Below are positions 1 through 42,035 of a DNA stretch of 64,000 nt, one piece after another. The notes under the pieces are model-generated. The model saw nothing but the letters and a program-made list of their open reading frames with translations. It searched no databases and was not told the origin of the DNA. Location: positions 86,169 to 150,168 of the forward strand of contig NMRB01000435.1 of the NCBI GenBank assembly GCA_002633025.1. The letters run 5' to 3'. Within the stretch, counting starts at the first letter, position 1. Each line of letters opens with the position of its first letter. This DNA is from Notospermus geniculatus. Lineage: Eukaryota; Nemertea; Pilidiophora; Heteronemertea; Lineidae. The position numbers and the translations under genes are program-made.

Positions 1-183
1 ATCTAACCTACACTGCCAATTCGACGGTCGAAAACTGACTAAACGAGAAAACTGCCGGTATTTTACCGGTAGTTGAAGAGAGTCTGTCGTACCAAACGGT
101 GGACGGTGACCTGTGCTCTTGTGACTTTTCAACGTTTGACCCAATTAATCCTAGCACTCGCTTCCTACGTCACCGCACATGAA

Positions 184-335
184 CCAGGGGTGGGCGGATC
201 GTGGATTTTTGAAAAGAGGGGGGTGCCCGGTGCTAGAAACACTGAACTCTACAATGATTTCACGGTCAGTTTTACAGATCCGTTGGCTAAAAGGGGAGGC
301 GAGTGCCGGGGGTACCCCCTCTGGATCCGCGCCTG
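184..335 (+). repeat. TIR element copy, family A ('ggcggatcc')
   Basis: The copy begins with caggggtgggcggatc and ends with ctggatccgcgcctg, which are inverted relatives of each other. Related copies lie at 10737-10897, 55120-55298 and, split by insertions, 36143-37504. The interior phrase on cacggtcgattttacagat is shared by all four. It has no coding capacity, so I read it as a non-autonomous DNA transposon (MITE). Confidence 0.6.
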
Positions 336-995
336 CGAACTTCCACTGTAGGCCTACATGTATTTGGCTGGATGTGCAGTGACCTACGGGTGAGGGCTAA
401 GAAAAAGGGGGTCCTATCCTTGGGAGGTCTGTAGAAAATAAGTTGAAATCCCACCCCCTATGAGTAAGTTATCTGTGGGTGTAAGAAAAAGACGTTATTT
501 CGAAAGTGAAGACAATTGCCTTCAATCGCCAAGGTGTCTTGCATGGTACCGGGGTGTAGATGATTTGGGGGTCAACTTGCTTGAAAACATTGTCATGCGA
601 CCTTCAATCTTTGTTTAATTTACATAAAGTTCATGTTAAGGATTCAGTGCGGCTTTACGCCAACTGAAATGATATTTTGGACGAATTATTTTCTTCTGAA
701 TACTTGCGTCGTTATAAACGCTAGAATTTGATGTAGGAGATTTACGCATAAATTATTTGTTGTGTCTCTGTGTATTATTAATTTATAATGCATAGTCTGT
801 AACACTTTTGTATATACATATACATGTACTGGTAGACTATTCAGTTGTAATGTATGATGTAAGTCTGTTTCTTAGAGGTGGATCCAATGTAAGGGACAAG
901 GGGGCAATTTTATTCCATGATCATGGACAAAAATCAAGAGCTGTAGTGTTGATTTCAGACCTAGTGTATTCAATACTGAAACGAATTCAGATTTT

Positions 996-1114
996 GGGTC
1001 GTATTTTAGAACGTTCCTTAACGTTAAGGTCGACCTTAAGTCTATTGTAAAACCATCAAGAACAATAGATTTAAGGTGGACCTTAATGTTAAGTAACGTT
1101 CTAAAATACGGCCC
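996..1114. repeat. Foldback hairpin, family 'ccgtattctagaa'
   Basis: The left arm reads from gggtcgtattttagaacg and the right arm is its near-perfect reverse complement ending in cgttctaaaatacggccc, with a short loop around 1055. The same hairpin recurs at 42705-42791 and 58545-58664, and diverged relatives lie beside those copies. Confidence 0.75.
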
Positions 1115-1120
1115 ATAATA

Positions 1121-1326
1121 NNNNNNNNNNNNNNNNNNNNNNNNNNNNNNNNNNNNNNNNNNNNNNNNNNNNNNNNNNNNNNNNNNNNNNNNNNNNNNNN
1201 NNNNNNNNNNNNNNNNNNNNNNNNNNNNNNNNNNNNNNNNNNNNNNNNNNNNNNNNNNNNNNNNNNNNNNNNNNNNNNNNNNNNNNNNNNNNNNNNNNNN
1301 NNNNNNNNNNNNNNNNNNNNNNNNNN
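1121..1326. other. Assembly gap (206 N)
   Basis: This is a run of N, so nothing can be read. Open frames that cross it are artefacts. Confidence 0.99.
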
Positions 1327-1330
1327 CACT

Positions 1331-1427
1331 TTAGGGTTATTCGCGTGCGCTCATGCGGAACTGATTTAAATTTCATGATTTTTTCACTTTCCCATTCGTT
1401 CCGCATGAGCGCACGCGAATAACCCCA
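1331..1427. repeat. Inverted repeat
   Basis: About 33 bp starting ggttattcgcgtgcgctcat is repeated in inverse orientation at the other end, around an AT-rich loop. It abuts the assembly gap, which may have arisen because such hairpins are hard to clone or assemble. Confidence 0.7.
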
Positions 1428-2225
1428 AGTCTTAAATGAAATGCTCCATGGACCATGTGCTACCGGGTTGGACATAATAGTCTAATGACAGAGGGAGGTA
1501 CATATCAGTGTTATGAGCAATCTCGGTCAAGTCACTCCCAGGTAGGACTTTGATGATTTTTGGGTTATGCCACCTGGTGGCCATGTTTGAAGTCAAATCA
1601 GGCTGAAATTTGACGTGCATGTAAAGGTCATCTAGATGGAGGTAAATACCAAATTTGAGCCCTCTGCGTCAAGCCGTTCCAGAGTAATAGCACTTACTTG
1701 ATTTTCAGGTTACGCCACCTGGCGGCCATACTGGATGTCCAATCGGGCCAAAACTTGGTAGTTTTAAAGGTACCCCTCCAATGCATGTTTATGCAAAATA
1801 TGAAGTCGCTCGGTGAAATAATAACAAACTGTGCGAGGTTCGTCACTTTTGTCGAACTTTGACCTCTGTGACCTTGAAAAGTACGTCAAATCAAAAACCC
1901 GTTACATATGTCATGTATCCTCATTAGATGCACCTATGATAACGACATTTTTTAGTTTTTGGTGCAGAATCTTAGTTTTTGCTTGTGAAACTAAGTTTCT
2001 GGATCCAAAGTACTAGTTAGATGTCCAAAAACTAAGTTTTTGGACCAGACACATTTAGTTTTTGAAGTCAGAAACCCGTAGTTTCTGGAGCAAAAACTAA
2101 GTTTCTGGAAATAATGATCAAATGGCTTGCCATATATGTGGCCTTTTGTAATGACTTCTATTCTGGACTTTCTCCGGTGGTAGGCTACACTGGTGTCGTG
2201 CACACTTCGTAGGCCTACTCCCCAA

Positions 2226-2725
2226 TCACTTTGGAACTTCATTTCGTAAAATCGCAGTCAGTCTCTCTGGGTCAATATTACCGCCGGAAACCACGCAGAC
2301 GATGTTCCCCGTTCCCGCCTTCCCGGAGAGTGCGGCGGCAACAGACGCAGCACCAGCTCCCTCGGCGACCACGTGATTTCGTATCATCAGCGTCCGTAAA
2401 GCATCGGCCGTCTCCTCCAATGAAACGACAATAGAATCTTTCACGAGATGGCTGACGAGGGTCCACATCTCAGGGAGGACGCTTTTCCCACCAATCCCGT
2501 CCACAAAACTCGCCCTGTAGTCACAGGAGGATGGTTTTCCCGCTGCAAGACTGGCCGCCAGGGGCGCTGCCGTCTCCACTTCACAAGCATACACCCGGAC
2601 ACTGGGCTTCAAAGCTTTGAATGCGGAGGCGACGCCGCAGCTCATCCCGCCGCTGCCGAACGGACAGATGACAGCATCCACGTCTGGGAACTCTTCCAGA
2701 ATCTCCAGACCAATCGTACCATTAC
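2226..2725 (-). CDS. PLP enzyme exon 3
   Basis: This terminal exon runs from GNGTIGLEILEEFPDVDAV to the TGA at 2226-2228 and carries the glycine-rich PLP-phosphate loop and VSGGNID near the end. The acceptor is cttcatttcag. Confidence 0.9.
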
Positions 2726-4528
2726 CTGAAATGAAGAGTAGATTTTAGTTTTCACCACTTTCTAGGGACAGCCCTGGATATGCGCTGTCGGGTTCCTGAG
2801 GTTAAAGGAGCACTAGTCTGGTTCCCTGGCCACCACCGTCTACACAGCGCCATCTAGACGGTGGCCAGGGAACCAGACTAAAGGAGCACGGTTGCAATCT
2901 CTTCCTGTACAGGTGAAATCTGCCAGCGTTTCTGTGAGTGAGTATCTCCCTTCCCCCCTATTGTTTGGGAAACGTTGGCAGGTAGATCGACATATTTCTC
3001 AGTGTGTCGCCTATTGCCAAGTCGCCAGACAATAGGCGGGAAACACTCACAGATTGAACACTGGTAGGTGTTACACCGGTATTTTGACTGGCAGTGACTT
3101 AGAGAGGGAATACGAATTACAAGAAACATGATTTACTAAATCATGTTTCTATAGGGTCTACTTGTGTTCGCCGACAACGTAGTTACATGTAGTCGCTGGG
3201 GTTGGAGAGTGGCGCGCACAGCGATGGTGGCGCCGGCTGTCGAGAAAAAAAATCACAATACCGTGCTCCTTTAAAAAACGTAGGGGCCTACCTGCAATAA
3301 CATTCCTGTCACACCCAGGATGAACGAAGTTTCCCGCCATGTCATCGTAGCTGTGTTCTTGTATTACTTTCCACCAAGTATCAAAGGGAACCTTGGTGAC
3401 CACACCTCCAAACCTCTCCATGGCAACCACCTTCGTCTGCGGGACATGATCTGGTGCGATTATCCTACACGCCACGCCCTGTTTGGTGGCGCTCCAAGCA
3501 AGTCCCTGAGCGAAGTTTCCCGCGCTTGCGGTGTAGACGCCATTGGATAACTTGTCTTCGGGCAGGCAGAGAATGGCGTTGGTTGATCCGCGAAGCTTGA
3601 ACGCTCCTGTCGGGAGCAGATTCTCCAGTTTCAGGTAGATCTGCAATAGTTAAGGGGAAACCCGTCAGTGATGACCCTTCAGAGTAGCCTACACTATAGG
3701 CCTACTTCGTTCCATTCCATCCTTGGCCCTACGACCACCCGGTACAACCCCCGCCGAAACCGTTTCGAATTCTCAGTGTTCTCGCGAGAGCGTATAGGGG
3801 GCCTGTAAAGTGGCTGAAGGTCAGGGTCCACTTGTGCGTTTTGCGCTGCGTGATGCGTCAAATCTTTTGTTATTTTCCGCCGGTGCTTCCTAATTAAAGA
3901 TTTGACGCATCACGCAGCGCGAAACGCACAAGTGGACCCCGACCTTTAAGGCCCGAACCCACTGACGCGTTTTCGCGCAGCGGGAAAACGCAGCGGCAGA
4001 AAAAGGCATCGGACCGAGAAAATAACAAAGGATTTGTCGGGCAGTGATGAAACCGCGGCGGAAAAACGCGACAGTGGGTTCAGGCCTTTAGGCCTACTGG
4101 AGTTTACGCAAAAACGCAACGCAACGGAACGCCCCGTTGTATTTTGAGGATTGGAATTAAAGGAGAGATGCCAAAATGGAGCCCCGACTCAAATCGACGC
4201 CAGATCAGTGAGTGTTGAGACGCCCCCTTCCCGTCTTCCAACCAGCACTGATGACTAGTTCGGTCGGGTCGAGCTTGTGGCCCTTGTTGTGGTACGGTAC
4301 CGTAGTCTGTGCCGAAATGTGCCCCGGCGCCAAAATGAAAATCCCTCCTACCTTGGTGTCAGATTTCGTCTGGTCGATATTCAGCGGTAGCAGCGGTGTC
4401 GCTGAGACGACCCCCTTGATCCTCTCCCTGGCGGCCCAGATCTCCGAAATGGGAATGTGTGTCAACTGGGAAATGTCCTCCATCATGTCGTCTGCCACGC
4501 AGATGGAAAACGCGGCCACCACTTCCAC
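2226..4528 (-). CDS. Serine racemase / threonine dehydratase family PLP enzyme
   Basis: This is a fold-type II pyridoxal-phosphate enzyme of the threonine ammonia-lyase/serine racemase family, expected to be cytosolic and to deaminate L-threonine or L-serine to the 2-oxo acid. Three exons (4352-4528, 3292-3640, 2226-2725) join in phase to 1,026 nt, giving 341 aa, the usual family length (about 340). The Schiff-base lysine is K74 in TGAFKLRGS. The substrate loop is SAGNFAQG (98-105). The glycine-rich phosphate loop is FGSGGMSCG, and the C-terminal VSGGNID supplies the serine that contacts the PLP ring. The position that in animal serine racemase is the second catalytic base (Ser84 of human SRR, recalled) is Ala99 here, as in dehydratases, so racemase activity is doubtful. 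I chose the ATG at 4528; a second ATG 15 codons on (MEDISQ) is an alternative. Family assignment is firm; the substrate is inferred. Confidence 0.88.
2811..2879. repeat. Perfect-arm hairpin
   Basis: The phrase starting tagtctggttccctggccac is followed after a short loop by its exact reverse complement. It sits in intron 2 of the PLP enzyme and directly abuts the next element. Confidence 0.8.
2878..3274. mobile_element. TIR element, family C ('aaaggagcacgg')
   Basis: It starts taaaggagcacggttgcaat and ends with the inverse, accgtgctccttta. Relatives are at 22426-22695, 51248-51505, 54282-54687 and 55488-55708. An additional inverted repeat lies inside it (about 2925-3065). It is non-coding and occupies almost all of intron 2. 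Confidence 0.7.
3292..3640 (-). CDS. PLP enzyme exon 2
   Basis: This exon encodes residues 60-175 with the catalytic lysine (TGAFKLRGS) and the substrate loop (SAGNFAQG). The acceptor is attgcag and the donor gtaggc; it ends in phase 1 inside VIAG. A MITE ends 17 bp into the following intron. Confidence 0.9.
3817..3947. repeat. Long hairpin in intron 1
   Basis: Arms of about 50 bp, starting aggtcagggtccacttgtgc and ending with its inverse, flank a short loop. It lies in the first intron of the PLP enzyme. Confidence 0.75.
3949..4086. repeat. Second inverted repeat in intron 1
   Basis: It begins ggcccgaacccactgacgcg and ends with the inverse cgcgacagtgggttcaggcc, with GC-rich subrepeats between. 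It abuts the preceding hairpin. Confidence 0.65.
4352..4528 (-). CDS. PLP enzyme exon 1
   Basis: This exon encodes residues 1-59, including the helix ISEIWAARERIKGVVSATPL that matches the family N-terminal region. It ends in phase 0 at ACCAAG followed by gtagga. Confidence 0.75.
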
Positions 4529-4561
4529 CCTCAGTAGCTGGGAAATAGAGCATTCTATAAA

Positions 4562-6032
4562 GGCCGGGGCTATTCGTACCGTGACGGTGCAAATAACGCC
4601 AAACCCGATCTTATTCGTACCGTGACGGTGTGAATAGTGCGCCGCTTGTTCTTATTCGTACCGTGACGGTGTGAATAGTGCGCCGCATTCGGAACACCTC
4701 GGGTCTTTCCGTCATTGTTCGGGAAAGCCCCTCGGATGTCATACAGTCATTCGCGGAGCGATTCTGGTCGTGATCACGACCAGAATTGTTAGGCTACCGC
4801 GTCACTCACGACAAGTAGCCACCTCCGCGAACAAATATAACACCTGCAAACCCTGGCTGTCTGAAGGCGTGTTTATCGCTCAAATATCAATAAATTGGTA
4901 TATATTTGATACGCTGTATGTAAACTTGGAAGTGACACGCCAGTAAGGTAGTTATTTACACATTTTGGTGATCATGCCGGGCAAGTGGGAAAGTAGCTCT
5001 CGCCACTAACACATAATATACGTTGTGATGAAATCCCTCAAATAGTTACTCGCTAGAATTCACGTAAAACGCATGGACAGCATTGAATCAGTACACTATT
5101 GACATGATTGAGGACTAAAGTAAACAAAATGGTCATAAAATGTGCTTTGCTTTCTAGACACCCCATTAGAGATTGAAATCTGGCAAAGTTTCAAGCTGTA
5201 AGTTGAGAATGTAGTGCGCCGCCGGTTCTTATTCGTACCGTGACGGTGAGAATAGTGCGGGAACCAGCTCTTATTTACACCGTCACGGTGGGAATAGTGC
5301 GTGGAGAATGATTATTCGTACCGTGACGGTGATGTATAATTTCTGCACCGCAACTCCGTGCTGCGTGTATGCGGCTGATGGGCAGCAGATCTAAAATGAT
5401 ATTTTAGCCAGGGGCAATTTTTTTCCTTGGACGGGGTCGAGTGACCCAATATTCACTCTCCTTTCACAGTCATGATGACATGTTGGCCTCTGCTGTCTGA
5501 TGATACCGGTAAAATATTTTTCATAGGCCTAGGTAGAGCTAGGCCTCTAGGCCCTAATTTAAAAAAAAAAATGGCTCAAGAATGCATGCAGTTCCCCGTT
5601 TTCTGACAGTCACACGGATCGATATCACGATATTGATAAAAAGTCGAAAAGAAAAATAAAAGGAGGTGAAACTCAATGATAAAACAAAACTGTTATGACG
5701 GGGCTCGAACCCGCGGCCTTCCGTTTGATAACCATCCACGCTAACCACTCGGCCACTGAGGCTCATGCCACGAACTGCGGGGAATCATTAGATACTTTAG
5801 TAGGCCTACCTTGCCCAAAAGCATTGATATAAAACTTTTTATCCTGTTAAAATGGCTGTAAAATAACGTTTTTATCAAGAATACTGAAAAAAAATCCGGC
5901 ATTGTGCGATATGGTACCGGTAACTTCATCTGGCATGTCTGGAATGAAGCTCTCTGATTAGCTGTTTACGACGGTGTGAATAAGAACTGGTTTGGCGTTA
6001 TTTGCACCGTGACGGTACGAATAGCCAGTGCG
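4562..6032. mobile_element. 1.47-kb TIR element with ACCGTGACGGT array
   Basis: The left end (ggctattcgtaccgtgacgg and on) and the right end (its inverse, to about 6026) form terminal inverted repeats of roughly 40 bp. The 9-bp word ttctataaa flanks both sides (4553-4561 and 6033-6041) and is a likely target-site duplication. Inside, near both ends, the perfect dyad ACCGTGACGGT recurs at least seven times. A 9-bp duplication with subterminal repeats recalls Mutator-like elements, but there is no transposase. It sits within 35 bp of the PLP enzyme start codon, so it may lie in that promoter. Confidence 0.65.
5555..5768 (-). mobile_element. tRNA-derived SINE inside the 1.47-kb element
   Basis: On the minus strand the sequence begins with an A-box (TGGCCGAGTGG) and a B-box (GGTTCGAGCC) about 50 bp apart, then an AT-rich tail ending in a run of T on this strand's reverse. 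The acceptor-stem halves do not pair, so it is a tRNA-like SINE head rather than a tRNA gene. Confidence 0.6.
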
Positions 6033-6041
6033 TTCTATAAA

Positions 6042-8085
6042 ATCTATTGTATGTAGCCTACATGTTTTGTATAATGATAAACCGCGTCTATAGTAGGCAT
6101 GCATTCTCTACTCTGGCATGTGCCATGTGGGTCAATCAATGTTGGAAGAGGCGCCTACATGTTAAAGGGGTAATCTCCAAGTGTATTTGCAACGTGACCT
6201 AATTATGGTCCCTACATTATCAATGTAGGGACCATCTTGATATCACTGCTGGGTAGGTAGGAAATTTTTATTTCTTTTTATCTTCATCTTCCACACTCAA
6301 TTGGCACACGATTCCAAGGAAACCACTCAATCAATGCAAAATCATGTAGTACCATCATATAGTCAGTATTTGTATCCAGGTCTGAAAGGTTAGATAGTTT
6401 CAAAAAGATTAACTTACGGTGGTTTTTGAAGACTGTTTTATCCTGAAGTGATGAAGTTAATGTCCCTCAGTTTTGTTTTTTTTGTTTGCTTTGGCCTGGT
6501 ACGATGGATCCGTATCCAGCTCCACCACTTTGCCCTTCCTCTGATCTCTGAAGACAGTCTCCTCCCAGCCTGGCCCCTTCCCCGCCTCGCCCCCTGCTCC
6601 CACCACTGCCCTTCCCTGCCCTGCCCCTCATGGCTGCTCATCTGCCTACCCTGCATGAGTCCTTCACCAGGAAGACATTCCAGGAGGATGGGAACCCCAA
6701 GAACCTGACTGCTGTGCCACAGAGTCATACCCTCCTTGTCCTTTCTTTTGCCTTTATGGCATTTACACTTGGTAACCATGCCTCAACATGGTAAAGTGTC
6801 TTGCCCGAGACCATAAACTACATTCAAAAAAACAAAAAAGTTTACTTTTTCATACCCGGTACTGATTTATTACATAAATCTTCGTGGAATTATGCTGATA
6901 GTATAATTCCTCCAAGCCCAAACCATGGACAGGCCATGGTTATCCAAGGGGTCACCCTGTAGATCAAGGGGCCATCTCATCGCTAACGTAATCAGTTACT
7001 CTTGAGACGACCACTTTGGAGGGGCCATCTCAAAAGTAACCCACACTCTGGCTCCAAGAACGTTAAACAGAAATGCTTGAGATGGTCCTATTTACTGTGT
7101 ACATTGAAAATAAATGCAAAATATAACAAACAAAAAACCTATAACAGAATGTTCCAGACCCTTAACTAGGTAGTTGATTCCACAAAATAAGGACCGCTAT
7201 ATCATGCCATAAACAAAAGCAGAGCTCCCCAGCGAATTATGTGAGGGTGCCAAGGCACCTTACGCTGTCAAAGCTTTTGTAGGCCTAGCTGCCAGTTATG
7301 GCTTAGCCTAAAGGTACGGTATCCTCTTGGCAATACACCAGAGACTATCATGATTGTAGTATGCCTCCCTACTCTGGCAAGAAATCCTTGTCCCCCGGCC
7401 ACTGACGTACTCCTTCAACTCATCTGCCCCCAGAGTCCAGCAGACGACATCCTCAGCCAAAGTTTTCTCACATCCTATGGTACAAAATTGAAAAATATTT
7501 GAAGAAAGGTTGTTCCTATCAACCAACTGAAGAATCTTTCTTCAAATTCTTTCCAATTCATATCCAACACTTGTAGATATCTTTGACAGAAGATACCGGT
7601 ACTGTTTACTCCAAACTAGGCCCAGAAGAAGTACGGTAAAAGATAAGATACAATTCTGGTATTTCCCCCTGATCTAAATCAGACTCGTATAGACCATTCT
7701 CAAATTGATGTAAATGACAAAGACAAAGTATGACAAAGATCTGTGCACTTCCATCGAAATCACCATAACCTCGGTCTGAAAGTGAATGACGTGATGCAGA
7801 CAACCGGGTCGCGTAGTGACTTCAAGACGTTGCTTTGAGTCGACCATTGCTGAATCATGGATTGCGTCACATCACCCAGTTTCAGATCGAGGTTTTGGTT
7901 GAGCTTTCGGCGTAAATGCGCAGATCTGCGAATTCGAGAATCATATATAAATGATATAGAAAAGAGACACTAGAGATGTGCTTGCCAATCAAAATGGCAT
8001 AAATGCAGTTAATGTTAAAGTCTTCGATCACCACCATCATGGCCATGATTGTATCATAATATCTTTCCAAACGAAAACCAGTCAA
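6042..8085. other. Region between PLP enzyme and ATM, repeats only
   Basis: I see no exon. A hairpin word atggtccctacat opens a repeat at about 6200-6790 that reappears inverted at 29826-30251. Copies of two further families follow: 7422-7600 (family D, 'cagagtccagcagac') and 7690-7943 (family E, 'acctcggtctgaaa'). The ATM 3' untranslated region should begin at 8085 and run downward; no canonical AATAAA on the minus strand was evident nearby. Confidence 0.6.
7690..7943. mobile_element. TIR element, family E
   Basis: Its ends carry inverted phrases around gcacttccnnngaaat, and the centre has acctcggtctgaaa and cgaccattgctgaatcatgg. Copies of similar length occur at 28577-28822 and 38322-38589. 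None has coding capacity. Confidence 0.65.
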
Positions 8086-39984
<31,899 letters not shown>

Positions 39985-41909
39985 CTTCCCGTCTCAAGTG
40001 AAGATCCTTCCTATGGTCATTTGGGGAGGGTGAGAAATCACATGATTACACTCAGTTTGGAAATCGAGGAGCATTGGCAGTGGTCTCAATATGTTTGATT
40101 ATGTTTTGTAGCTAGGCCTATGGCCTAGGCCTACACACAGAAACAGCAGAAACTGTAGTAAGGCTTGACAACAGTAGGCCCTAGAGGTGTGGCTGTGAAG
40201 CCAAGCACTGCATGCGTGTGGGGGGGGGCTGTCAGTAGGTTTACAGCGATAAAATCAAGAGTAGGCCTAAGCCACTCCTTCCCTCTTAGCGGAATAGGCC
40301 TAAGGAAGGTGCTGCACCCTAGGCTATAGTCTATACTAACTGGTAGGCCTAGGCCTAAAATGAGATGACTTTTAAAATGAGACGACTTTCAGCCCCTGCT
40401 CTACGCTATGGTAGGCCTACCTTACCTCCCAGGCCTAACAACCAACTGCCCCCTGGCCCTGGCTCTGTGTGGACCACTGCAGTGCTGACAACTGCATGGC
40501 CTGGCCAGCAGGACCAGGACGGGGGAGGGGGTCTGAGGGACGACAACTGTCTTCGAGGCCCGACGCCGATGGGCGGCAACGACATCACACAACGACATCG
40601 ACTCAGGCTCAGCAGCCCCAGACACAGACTCAGACTCAGACAGACAGACAGCCAGACAGACTGCATGCAAGAAGAGACGAGGCAATTGAAACCCGTTCTC
40701 TAGCGATTTACTGAATGTTATTGCATTAACTTCGGTTTAGCAGTTGCTACAAATGATAAACAATCACCTTACTACCAATCGGTTCACTTCACATTCGATA
40801 TCATGATATAAAACACGATTTACCCCGTCAAATTCATGCAGCATGGAAATCGAAAATTGCGGACGTCAAAAAAAACAACAATCAGTGAATCGTTTCCATT
40901 GTGGCCGTGAGTTCTAAAAATAGAACCTCGGATTCCCAGATTCATATCGACTGTGGGGAATTCCCAGATTTGAAAGCTGGGGATTCCCGGTTTTCGAAAG
41001 GAGACAATCGGAGGGCTTCCCGTCTCATTCCCGTCTGATTCCTTCCCGATTTCACCGCGTTTGGAGTTGGATCGTCAGTGTTTGTTTCTGTATTTTTAAA
41101 AAAGGTAGGCCCTACAGGATGACTACATTTAGCTATCTTCACAAAGTGTGGCATCGCCCAGGAAAAAATGAACCATTACTTATGGTTGAACCATGAATTG
41201 CGGACAAATAACAGTGAAGTTCATTATTGTTTTACCAGTAGGCCTAGGCCTATGAACTTCACTGTTAATTGGCGACAGTTCATGGTTCAACCATAGAGTT
41301 CATGGTTCATTCCCGGGCGTGACATTCCCATATTGCCATGATTTTAAATCGAATTTTGTCTCTGATTAGTAGTAGGCCTACCATGTGTGTATGTACCGGC
41401 GCCTGCCGTCACACGATTACCAAGCCCGGGTTACCAAGGCCTTGGTACGGTTACCATGGTTACCAGTTGCCTCATCATGTCGGTCACCACTGTCGGCTAG
41501 CTAGCTACCTCAAGGGCCTTTGCAGGCTAGTAGCCTATTGAGCTAGGCCTATAGCTACTAGGTCAAAACTATCTTGAGGAAATAGAATATTCCTTTTTGT
41601 TACGTTCTCAGCTGCATCAGGATCAGTGGTCTACCGGTAGCTTATTTTGCCATTTTCATTGTTGCGCCAAGATAGGCCGACCTAAAATTGACCAGCTGAT
41701 CATCGTCAGACCCGCGTCATCCGTGAGTCAGTTCGTGACCGGGGTTCGTGATCCAGGTCACGACGAGACTTGCACTCAGCGCCTCATGCACATACCATGA
41801 TAATATGAGTGATAATACGTTGGCCTAGACCACAGCAGGCCTATTTACCCACATGAGAGTCTCAATATCATGATATTGAATTTTGGTGTTCCACTTTTAG
41901 CCTCCCGCC
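39985..41909. promoter_or_regulatory. Divergent intergenic region of ATM and coiled-coil gene
   Basis: Both flanking genes start here and point away from each other, so both promoters should lie in this 1.9 kb. I can see no core promoter motif with confidence. The stretch is rich in the palindrome TAGGCCTA (many copies at 40110-40420), has a CpG- and CAGA-rich segment (40440-40680) and inverted copies of catggttcaacca (41185-41310). Upstream non-coding exons may exist but cannot be told apart. Confidence 0.5.
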
Positions 41910-42035
41910 ATGGCTGGACGGATCCGCATCACCTTCTATCTCATATTAACCATTGTGACAGCATCCTATGTCGGCGTTGTCCAAGCTATTTATGGATCAT
42001 GTGACTCCATTGAACAGGACTTGAAGTTCGAAAAG
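41910..42035 (+). CDS. Coiled-coil gene exon 1 (signal peptide)
   Basis: The exon starts MAGRIRITFYLILTIVTASY and ends GAAAAG then gtaatt in phase 0. The bases before the ATG (cccgcc) suit an animal start. There could be an anchor instead of a cleaved signal. Confidence 0.72.

Larger units (their letters stand above)
1..2225. other. Gene-free left flank with repeats
   Basis: I see no convincing exon here. The stretch holds a fragment of a terminal-inverted-repeat family (184-335), a foldback hairpin (996-1114), an assembly gap (1121-1326), a second inverted repeat (1331-1427) and AT-rich unique-looking DNA. Between about 1920 and 2110 a short phrase of the type 'actaagtttctgga' recurs several times on both strands, which is local repetitive structure rather than coding sequence. 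Confidence 0.7.

Noticed and set aside
4212-4625. 137-residue plus-strand frame opposite the PLP enzyme exon 1
   Set aside because: It is the shadow of the minus-strand exon, which has clear family similarity.
5690-5768. A tRNA gene on the minus strand
   Set aside because: A- and B-boxes are present but the acceptor stem does not pair and a SINE-like tail follows. The same holds for the tRNA-like heads at 18629, 24170, 24870 and 25925.
40365-40714. Overlapping frames in a GC- and CAGA-rich stretch
   Set aside because: Open on both strands because of composition; no splice sites or protein resemblance. More probably promoter-proximal DNA.
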